12,148 nucleotides of DNA, from the NCBI GenBank assembly GCA_900313475.1, contig OMRJ01000067.1, positions 1 through 12,148 on the forward strand, given 5' to 3'. A program made the position numbers and the translations under genes. Within the stretch, counting starts at the first letter, position 1. Every line of letters starts with the position of its first letter. The stretch comes from an uncultured Eubacteriales bacterium. Lineage in GTDB: Bacteria; Bacillota; Clostridia; Oscillospirales; Acutalibacteraceae. Below are positions 7,334 to 12,148 of the stretch, in pieces. Under the pieces are notes generated by a model. It was not told the DNA's origin. It saw only the letters and a program-made list of their open reading frames with translations, and made no database searches.

Positions 7334-8126
7334 ATATCCGCTCCGATTCTTTTTTTATTTGCTCCGCAAAATCAAAATATCCGTATCTTTCAAACACTGG
7401 AGCGCATTTTTCACATACAAACGCATAGTTCCCGTCGCGGAGGTTTTTGTCCGGGTTAAGAAGCCTCTGCGCCAGCTGCACATATTCATCGGCTTGCAGC
7501 GCGCCGCCTTCGCCGCTTTCCGCAACGGTCATATCGGCAAGATTGAGATACGTTATCGCGGCTTCGGGCGCTCCGTTTTCTTTTTTCGTAATAATTTCGA
7601 GGGCATTATTAAAGAAGTGTCTTGCCTGTTTAAATCTACCGAGCGATGTCAACGCAAGTGCTTCGTTGTTATAAAGTCCCGCAAGGCGCTCGTCCGTCGG
7701 GATGAGCTCACGTTCGTATATTATACGCGCTTGCTCATAAAGCTCAAGAGCCTTTTCGTCTTCGCCGAAGCATTTAAAAACCGTAGCCGCATTGAGCGAT
7801 ACGGTTGCATCCGTTACGGTATCCGAAAGCTTTCCGGCAGCAATTGCGGCGGTCGATTTCTCAACTGCCGAATACGCGTCCTCGCGCCGACCGAGCTTTC
7901 GGTACAGCCCCATAAGCTCGTTGAGCACTGCAATGCGCATTTGAAAAGAGCCGTCCGTTTCCGCTTCGGACAGATAATAACGTAAGAGTTTTTCGGCTTC
8001 CGCATAATCGTTTCGCGCAAGAAAACCGTCAAGCTTCAAAAACATGCGTTCGATTTCGTTCACGCCGCTTTTTTTTCGGCTTGTCAGACCGTTTTCTTCC
8101 TGTAATTCCTTGAAGAAATCATCCAT
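7320..8126 (-). CDS. Tetratricopeptide-repeat protein
   Basis: This 268-aa soluble protein has helical repeat units. The clearest TPR-like stretches are about residues 65-95 (NELMGLYRKLGRREDAYSA), 107-140 (SLNAATVFKCFGEDEKALEL) and 148-181 (LYNNEALALTSLGRFKQARH), with a weaker one after 187. The spacing and the G.YEKAL-type turns are typical of TPR scaffolds that bind other proteins. There is no catalytic motif, signal peptide or membrane segment. The start lies 11 bases after the cysK stop and has no clear Shine-Dalgarno sequence, so translation probably relies on coupling to cysK. The overlap with the DUF4037 gene suggests the two proteins work together. Confidence 0.8.
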   Translation of the reverse strand: MDDFFKELQEENGLTSRKKSGVNEIERMFLKLDGFLARNDYAEAEKLLRYYLSEAETDGSFQMRIAVLNELMGLYRKLGRREDAYSAVEKSTAAIAAGKLSDTVTDATVSLNAATVFKCFGEDEKALELYEQARIIYERELIPTDERLAGLYNNEALALTSLGRFKQARHFFNNALEIITKKENGAPEAAITYLNLADMTVAESGEGGALQADEYVQLAQRLLNPDKNLRDGNYAFVCEKCAPVFERYGYFDFAEQIKKESERIYEGS

Positions 8127-8137
8127 ATACGTCTGTA

Positions 8138-9109
8138 TTAAATATCGAAAAGGGGAGTGGACATATATCTTTCTCCGCCGTCGGGGAGCAGGACAACAAT
8201 TCGCGCATGTTTGTCTTGTATGCGCTTTGCAAGCTCTTTTGCGGCGTGCAGTGCGGCTCCCGATGAGATTCCGACGAGAAGACCGTCGCTTTTTGCGACC
8301 TCGCGCGCGGCGGCGTATGCTTCTTCATCGGTGACGCGAATTATTTCGTCGATAATTTCCGTGTTAAGTATCTCCGGAATAAACCCGGCACCTATCCCCA
8401 TAAGCCCGTGAGAGCCTTTTTTACCGCCCGAAAGAACGGCGCTGTTGAGCGGTTCAACCGCAACGACCTTTATGTCTTTTCTGTATGCCTTAAGCACCTC
8501 GCCGACGCCGGTGAGAGTGCCGCCTGTGCCGACGCCTGCAACAAAATAATTTATTTTACCGTAAGTATCGCGCAGTATTTCCGGCGCCGTTGTCTTTTTG
8601 TGAGCGTTTGCATTCGCGGGATTGCGGAACTGATCCGGAATGAATGCTCCCTCCGTTTCTTTCGCAAGCTCCTGCGCCTTGTCAATTGCGCCCTGCATGC
8701 CGTCGGCGGCGGGGGTGAGCACAACCTCGGCTCCGAGCATTTTGAGAAGCTTTATGCGCTCGACACTCATGTTGTCGGGCATGGTGAGAATGACCTTATA
8801 GCCTTTTATTGCCGCCGCAAATGCAATTCCTACGCCCGTGTTGCCGCTTGTGGGTTCGATAATGCAGCCGTTCGGCGCAAGCACGCCGCGTTTTTCGGCG
8901 TCCTCAATAAGCTCTTTTCCCACTCTGTCCTTGGCGCTTCCGAGGGGATTGAAATATTCAAGCTTTGCGACAATCTCGCTCTCGATACCGTGCATTTTGC
9001 AGTATCCGCCGAGCGAAAGCATCGGCGTGTTTCCCACAAGCTGCGTAAGCTCCGTTGCTATTCTTCCGTCTTTATCAAGACCTATTCCGAGTTTGAATTC
9101 CGCATTCAT
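8138..9109 (-). CDS. cysK: Cysteine synthase (O-acetylserine sulfhydrylase)
   Basis: This 323-aa cytoplasmic PLP enzyme forms cysteine from O-acetylserine and sulfide. Family motifs are all present: LVGNTPML (residues 24-31), the PLP lysine in GSAKDRVG (Lys60), the substrate loop PTSGNTG (86-92), the phosphate-binding GVGTGGT (192-198), and GISSGAA with Ser283 near the PLP pyridine nitrogen. The lysine motif reads SAKDR where SVKDR is commoner. The N-terminus is about 15-20 residues longer than in many CysK proteins. The start is supported by AAGGGGG at 9117-9123, seven bases upstream and overlapping the stop of the small Cys-rich gene. The serine-binding variants (cystathionine beta-synthase type) cannot be fully excluded from motifs alone, but length and sequence favour CysK. 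Local cysteine supply could serve Fe-S cluster assembly. Confidence 0.92.
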   Translation of the reverse strand: MNAEFKLGIGLDKDGRIATELTQLVGNTPMLSLGGYCKMHGIESEIVAKLEYFNPLGSAKDRVGKELIEDAEKRGVLAPNGCIIEPTSGNTGVGIAFAAAIKGYKVILTMPDNMSVERIKLLKMLGAEVVLTPAADGMQGAIDKAQELAKETEGAFIPDQFRNPANANAHKKTTAPEILRDTYGKINYFVAGVGTGGTLTGVGEVLKAYRKDIKVVAVEPLNSAVLSGGKKGSHGLMGIGAGFIPEILNTEIIDEIIRVTDEEAYAAAREVAKSDGLLVGISSGAALHAAKELAKRIQDKHARIVVLLPDGGERYMSTPLFDI

Positions 9110-9121
9110 TTGTTTTCCCCC

Positions 9122-9334
9122 TTAAAGCCTGAAATCTTCTTCGCTGAAAGAACCGAGCCTCGCGGGCTTTTTCGGTTCACGCTTCAGCGGATCGTATTTA
9201 AATTTTTTGCAGCTGTTGTTTTTGTCGGGCACTCCGCAGTAGACGCAGAGAATGTTTTCTCCGTCCGGTGTGGGCTTGCCGTGCGCGCAGTAAATGCATT
9301 TAGGTTCAACGCTGCCTATTATTTTTTTGCTCAT
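9122..9334 (-). CDS. Small Cys-rich, zinc-ribbon-like conserved hypothetical protein
   Basis: This 70-aa protein has CIYC (Cys13, Cys16), CVYCG (Cys30, Cys33) and a fifth Cys42 in SCKKFKYDPLKR. Two CxxC pairs 13 residues apart look like a zinc ribbon or rubredoxin-like knuckle, although an Fe-S site is possible. The C-terminal half is basic and proline-rich and ends SEEDFRL. The same general layout, to my recollection, recurs in short clostridial hypothetical proteins. GAGGA at 9341-9345, six bases before the ATG, supports the start. It is the first gene of the operon and is followed within 12 bases by cysK. The function is unknown; links to sulfur or metal handling are inference from position only. 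Confidence 0.78.
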   Translation of the reverse strand: MSKKIIGSVEPKCIYCAHGKPTPDGENILCVYCGVPDKNNSCKKFKYDPLKREPKKPARLGSFSEEDFRL

Positions 9335-9364
9335 AAGTCATCCTCGCTCTTTTTATCTGTTTTA

Positions 9365-9393
9365 ATTTTATACTTTTTTCACCGCTAAGTCAA
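9365..9393 (-). promoter_or_regulatory. Sigma-A-like promoter for the Cys-rich protein/cysK/TPR/DUF4037 operon
   Basis: Reading the minus strand, -35 TTGACT (9388-9393) is followed by a 17-base spacer and -10 TAAAAT (9365-9370). Each hexamer has one mismatch to the vegetative consensus. An alternative -10, TATAAA, is offset by two bases. The expected start near 9358 gives a leader of about 24 bases with a good ribosome binding site. The -35 lies just beyond the ylbJ stop codon. Confidence 0.65.
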
Positions 9394-9395
9394 TA

Positions 9396-10466
9396 TCAAA
9401 GAGAACTATTGCGAGGATGAATGCCGCTGTCAAGGCTTGTTACAATAAGCATCAGAGCCGTGCCGAAAAGAAAAAGGCTGCCTGAAAACGTATTTGAAAA
9501 AAGTTGTCCCGTGTATATTCTGGTGACCGGAAAAGAGAGTTTGAATGCCGTTACGGTAACAAATTCAAAAAGAGCGGCAAAAAAACCTGTTGCGGCACGA
9601 CATAAAAGAAATGAATACGCCCTGATGCCGAGTGCTTTTAAATCGGGCAGAAGCTGCACCGCAACGCTTATTCCGCCGAAGCCGCAGAGAAACGCGGCGA
9701 TAATAATGTTCCTTTTTTCGGCTGCTAACTGTACTCCCGCCGTGACCTCCGATATGAGTTTAACTGCTTCGTTTACACCCGTCGGTAAAAAAGAGTCCGA
9801 AAGAGCGGTGGCGGACGAAAAAACTATAATAAACGAGCAGACGGAAATCACAGCGGCGGTGCTTTTTTCCACAGCGGACAGAAAAGCCTCCGATATCGTC
9901 ATTGCTTCCGCGGTATCGGCGTTTTTTGCTTTCGGCTTTCCGCATATTATTTTTATTGCCGTCCCTATTGCGACGTTTGCCGCAAGGCACGAAAAAAACA
10001 GTGTTAATCCTGCGGCTGCGGAAGAAAAAAACGCGCTGCACACTGTAATTGTGAAAGAAAGCCCCGGACTGACCGCCGTAAGGCATATTCTCTTTGCTTC
10101 ATCCGCGGAAATAAGCTTTTGCGCGTACATGAGCCTTGCGGTTTTTACGCCGACGGGATATCCGCCCGTCAGTCCGAACAGCATACACACCGCGCTGTTT
10201 CCCGACAGCCCGAAAAAAAGCTTTGACGGGACGGATGCGGCACGTACAAGCGGCGCGGGGAAGCCGTGCAGCAGAAGTGTGTTGCTTATTACCATAACGG
10301 GAAAAACGGATGGGATTATAACCTTTGCGCATAGTGACAAAGAGTTTATCGCGCCGGTTTTTATCTGTGCCGAAAAAACAAATGCCATAGAGTATACCGC
10401 AAGCAAAACGACAGCTTCGGCAAGACTTTTTGCGTTTTGAGCGGTTTTTTTCTTTAATTCGGTCAT
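9396..10466 (-). CDS. ylbJ: Sporulation integral membrane protein YlbJ
   Basis: This 356-aa polytopic membrane protein has about eight hydrophobic segments, around residues 15-33, 46-66, 92-108, 135-155, 157-175, 203-223, 254-274 and 290-312, with a further one near 328-345. Recognisable family motifs are VIIPSVFPVMVISNTLL (49-65), GGYPVGVKTA (101-110) and CGFGGISV (261-268), which belong to the nucleoside-recognition (Gate) domain of YlbJ. In Bacillus, ylbJ is sigma-E-dependent and needed for heat-resistant spores; the transported substrate is not established. The ATG has no clear Shine-Dalgarno sequence. The gene is divergent from yqfC with 66 bases between them, which gives a sporulation block read in two directions. 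Its length and architecture fit the family. Confidence 0.85.
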   Translation of the reverse strand: MTELKKKTAQNAKSLAEAVVLLAVYSMAFVFSAQIKTGAINSLSLCAKVIIPSVFPVMVISNTLLLHGFPAPLVRAASVPSKLFFGLSGNSAVCMLFGLTGGYPVGVKTARLMYAQKLISADEAKRICLTAVSPGLSFTITVCSAFFSSAAAGLTLFFSCLAANVAIGTAIKIICGKPKAKNADTAEAMTISEAFLSAVEKSTAAVISVCSFIIVFSSATALSDSFLPTGVNEAVKLISEVTAGVQLAAEKRNIIIAAFLCGFGGISVAVQLLPDLKALGIRAYSFLLCRAATGFFAALFEFVTVTAFKLSFPVTRIYTGQLFSNTFSGSLFLFGTALMLIVTSLDSGIHPRNSSL

Positions 10467-10490
10467 ACTGCATTATATTTTGAATCGGGT

Positions 10491-10518
10491 GATATTATAA
10501 CTTTTCGGCACATAGAAT
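10491..10518 (+). promoter_or_regulatory. Candidate sigma-E-type promoter for yqfC-yqfD
   Basis: A -35-like GATATT (core ATATT at 10492-10496) is followed after 14 bases by a -10-like CATAGAAT (10511-10518). This resembles the mother-cell sigma-E consensus (ATATT, about 14 bases, CATACAnT) with one mismatch in the -10. yqfC-yqfD are sigma-E genes in Bacillus. The expected start near 10525 gives a very short leader. Confidence 0.5.
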
Positions 10519-10520
10519 AT
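10494..10520 (-). promoter_or_regulatory. Weak candidate sigma-E-type promoter for ylbJ
   Basis: On the minus strand, ATATT (10516-10520) is followed after 14 bases by GTTATAAT (10494-10501). The -35 mirrors that of yqfC through the inverted repeat, but the -10 has several mismatches to the sigma-E consensus. It is supported mainly by symmetry and by the sporulation role of ylbJ. Confidence 0.28.
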
Positions 10521-10532
10521 CACGAAGGCTCG

Positions 10533-10850
10533 GTGATATCGGTGAGAAAAAAAACAGACAACAAAAAGCTGTCCGAAAAGCTGCGTGCCGCTGCCGAAAA
10601 AATAGGCGGCGCAGCGGAACTGAATGCATTGCGCCCGTTTTTTATGACGGTGAACGGCGGCGACGCAATATCGATCGCCGGGATCGTAAATATAACGGAT
10701 TATTCTGACTCGGAAATATGTATGGTTTGTGACGGATTCAGACTTGTTTTTCGCGGAAGTCAGCTTAAAATATCCGATTATTCTGCAGAAAATACGGCGT
10801 TGTCGGGAGTTATCGGTGAAATTATTTTTGAACGCGGGGGAACGGACTGA
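10533..10850 (+). CDS. yqfC: YabP/YqfC-family sporulation protein
   Basis: This small protein (105 aa from GTG 10533, or 102 aa from the in-frame GTG 10542) begins with a basic stretch and continues as a beta-rich domain: ISIAGIVNITDYSDSEICMV, then FRGSQLKISDYSAENTALSGVIGEIIFE. The pattern of an alternating strand, a G-x-x-L-x-I-x-x-Y segment and a final G.I..I is typical of YabP/YqfC proteins. The start is uncertain because GAAGG at 10524-10528 is only 4 bases from the first GTG and 13 from the second. No ATG start fits. The stop shares one base with the yqfD ATG. In Bacillus, yqfC-yqfD are expressed in the mother cell and needed for efficient sporulation; the molecular role is unknown. Confidence 0.8.
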   Translation: MISVRKKTDNKKLSEKLRAAAEKIGGAAELNALRPFFMTVNGGDAISIAGIVNITDYSDSEICMVCDGFRLVFRGSQLKISDYSAENTALSGVIGEIIFERGGTD

Positions 10851-12022
10851 TGTATATTTTTTTCGACAGGACGGTATCTTTTTTCAAAGGGACGGTTTCT
10901 TTCAGCGTCTCAAACGGCTTTTACGGAGTATTCATTTCCGATTGCCGTCGAAAAAAAATTCCTTTGAGAAATGTTAAAACGGAAAACGGTATGCTTACCG
11001 GTGAGACGGACATGCGCTTTTTGCAGAAACTTAATGTTGCGGCAGAGGAAGCCGGAGTTGATATTGAAGTGACGAAAAGCAGCGGACTTCCGCTCATTTT
11101 TATGCGTTGCCGCCGCCGCTACGGCGTTGCCGCGGGATTGCTTGCGGCGCTAATCATGATGCTTTATTTCTCGTCCGTTCTGTGGAGTGTGGATATAAAC
11201 GGCACGGACAAGAGCGAGATATATCTTGTTCGTGAGACTCTCGCCGAGTGCGGAGTGTGCCGCGGTACGCCGCTTCGCAAGATCAACAAAGATGAGGCGG
11301 AGGATAGGCTTAACACGCTGAGTCCCGATATTCAGCGCTCCTCCGTAAACATAATCGGTAACAGGGCATATGTTGAAATCTTCGAGAGGGAAGTGTTGAG
11401 CGAAACCAACGGTGATTTTCTCTATTCGGATATTGTGGCTTCGAAGGACGGCGAGGTGTTGAAGGCCGACGTATTTCAGGGGCAGAGCGCTGTGAAAGAC
11501 GGACAGACGGTTAAAAAAGGCGATGTGCTTGTAAAAGGCGAGGTTGCAATGAAAGAAGAAAAGGTTCGTTACACCGAGAGCAAGGCGCGAATTATTGCGA
11601 GAACACAAAACAGCGTCAGCATAAGCAGTGCAAAAACACTGTATGCCGACGCCGTGAATGAACGGAAAAACTACTATTCGATATGTTTTTTCGGGTTTAC
11701 CGTGCCTGTGACGCAGGGCGCGAAAGCGGAGTTAACGGACAGCAACGAGTATCTGCTTAATACCGCCGACACCGTTTTCCCGATAGGAATTGCGCGCCGC
11801 ACCGTGCTTTATACCGAAAAGCGTGACATAATCCTGTCGGACGGTGCAGCGTTTTTAATGTGCGCCGCCGATTTTGCGACGGATGTGCACGACAGGCTGC
11901 GTGACAGAAACATAGTGTCGATCGAAGCGAGCGTGAAAAACGGGACTTCGGTCGTGATAGAGGCGAATGTCGTGTGTGAGGAGGATATCTGCGAAACCGT
12001 TACGCACGGGGGCGAGGCATAA
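10850..12022 (+). CDS. yqfD: Sporulation protein YqfD
   Basis: This 390-aa protein has an N-terminal cytoplasmic part (about 1-88), one membrane segment (about 91-112, YGVAAGLLAALIMML) preceded by the basic cluster RCRRRY, and a large C-terminal domain expected on the far side of the membrane. SGLPLIFMRCRRRYG and VDINGTDK, followed by LAECGVCRGTPLRKI, match the YqfD layout; the latter stretch resembles a POTRA/FtsQ-like beta-domain. VFQGQSAVKDGQTVKKGDVLVKGE resembles a hairpin turn of biotinyl/lipoyl-type folds. Length fits the family. The ATG overlaps the yqfC stop by one base, so translation is probably coupled. It is a conserved spore-formation protein in Bacilli and Clostridia. In most relatives phoH follows; here the window ends before that can be seen. 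Confidence 0.87.
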   Translation: MYIFFDRTVSFFKGTVSFSVSNGFYGVFISDCRRKKIPLRNVKTENGMLTGETDMRFLQKLNVAAEEAGVDIEVTKSSGLPLIFMRCRRRYGVAAGLLAALIMMLYFSSVLWSVDINGTDKSEIYLVRETLAECGVCRGTPLRKINKDEAEDRLNTLSPDIQRSSVNIIGNRAYVEIFEREVLSETNGDFLYSDIVASKDGEVLKADVFQGQSAVKDGQTVKKGDVLVKGEVAMKEEKVRYTESKARIIARTQNSVSISSAKTLYADAVNERKNYYSICFFGFTVPVTQGAKAELTDSNEYLLNTADTVFPIGIARRTVLYTEKRDIILSDGAAFLMCAADFATDVHDRLRDRNIVSIEASVKNGTSVVIEANVVCEEDICETVTHGGEA

Positions 12023-12030
12023 CAAAACGG

Positions 12031-12050
12031 TTAGGTTGACTTAGGCTGAC
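12031..12050. repeat. Tandem 10-base direct repeat downstream of yqfD
   Basis: TTAGGTTGAC (12031-12040) is followed directly by TTAGGCTGAC (12041-12050), differing at one base. It lies between the yqfD stop and a hairpin. Confidence 0.7.
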
Positions 12051-12077
12051 GGGATTCGAATCCATGCCGCCCGTCAG
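12046..12077. repeat. 8-base-pair hairpin downstream of yqfD
   Basis: CTGACGGG (12046-12053) pairs perfectly with CCCGTCAG (12070-12077) around a 16-base loop that itself contains the palindrome GATTCGAATC. No T-tract follows directly, so it is at best a weak terminator for yqfC-yqfD. It may be part of a repeat element. Confidence 0.65.
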
Positions 12078-12080
12078 TAC

Positions 12081-12110
12081 CACTTTTCGGCACTTTTCGC
12101 CCTTTTCGTC
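12081..12110. repeat. Three degenerate 10-base tandem repeats (cacttttcg type)
   Basis: CACTTTTCGG, CACTTTTCGC and CCTTTTCGTC follow each other without gaps, each with a CTTTTCG core at or near the same phase. A short hairpin, CTTGC (12115-12119) with GCAAG (12124-12128), follows. No gene is visible from 12023 to the window end. Confidence 0.65.
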
Positions 12111-12148
12111 TTGACTTGCGCCGGCAAGCCTGCATCTCAAAAAACGAA

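Larger units (their letters stand above)
10489..10523. repeat. Perfect 8-base inverted repeat in the ylbJ/yqfC divergent gap
   Basis: GTGATATT at 10489-10496 and AATATCAC at 10516-10523 are exact reverse complements separated by 19 bases. A third copy of the core, GTGATATC, lies at 10533-10540 across the yqfC start. The two arms coincide with candidate -35 elements reading outwards in both directions, so the symmetry may simply reflect divergent promoters or may be an operator. Confidence 0.8.

Noticed and set aside
8408..9388. Long plus-strand open frame opposite cysK (326 codons)
   Set aside because: The opposite strand encodes CysK with every family motif; the plus-strand product resembles nothing and is rich in Phe/Arg/Cys, typical of an antisense shadow.
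9421..10440. Long plus-strand open frame opposite ylbJ (339 codons)
   Set aside because: The minus strand gives a coherent polytopic membrane protein with YlbJ motifs; the plus-strand frame has no recognisable domain.
12046..12077. tRNA T-arm-like sequence (GATTCGAATCC)
   Set aside because: On the minus strand a T-arm with 4 of 5 pairs can be drawn, but no matching acceptor, D or anticodon arm is found; the surrounding inverted repeat explains it better.
12046..12110. Strong intrinsic terminator after yqfD
   Set aside because: A stem is present, but only short T4 runs, starting more than five bases away, follow it; it is not a convincing terminator.
12081..12110. CRISPR array
   Set aside because: The repeats are about 10 bases with no spacers, and no cas genes are nearby.

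Overview
The window looks like chromosomal DNA of a strictly anaerobic, endospore-forming member of the Clostridia, possibly an Oscillospiraceae/Ruminococcaceae-type gut fermenter. The main evidence is two [FeFe]-hydrogenases together with three sporulation genes (ylbJ, yqfC, yqfD). The base composition is moderate, ribosome binding sites are mostly strong (AAGGAGG type), and genes are tightly packed with 1-14 base overlaps. The lineage below Clostridia is an inference.

Region 1 (about 1-6370, plus strand) is a co-directional hydrogen-metabolism and signalling cluster. In order it holds the end of a LysR-type regulator, a small kinase-like protein of the APH/protein-kinase fold, two tandem thioredoxin-like [2Fe-2S] ferredoxins, a PAS-bearing sensory-type [FeFe]-hydrogenase (HydS type, group C), a SpoIIE/PP2C-type phosphatase with an extra C-terminal domain, and a group B-like [FeFe]-hydrogenase. 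Gaps run from -8 to +33 bases, so this is probably one operon. It ends at a hairpin with T-runs on both sides (6329-6369), which can also terminate the convergent minus-strand operon. The simplest reading is that HydS senses H2 or redox state, the kinase/phosphatase pair carries the signal, and the output is hydrogenase expression or activity. No anti-sigma or STAS partner is visible.

Region 2 (6392-9334, minus strand) is a four-gene operon read right to left: a 70-aa Cys-rich protein, cysteine synthase (cysK), a TPR protein and a DUF4037 nucleotidyltransferase-like protein. A good sigma-A-like promoter (TTGACT, 17 bases, TAAAAT) lies just upstream.

Region 3 (9396-12022) holds sporulation genes: ylbJ on the minus strand and, divergently, yqfC-yqfD on the plus strand. 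The 66-base divergent gap contains a perfect 8-base inverted repeat whose arms look like the -35 elements of back-to-back sigma-E-type promoters. The last 126 bases (12023-12148) have no gene but are dense in small repeats and hairpins, and may be an interspersed repeat element.
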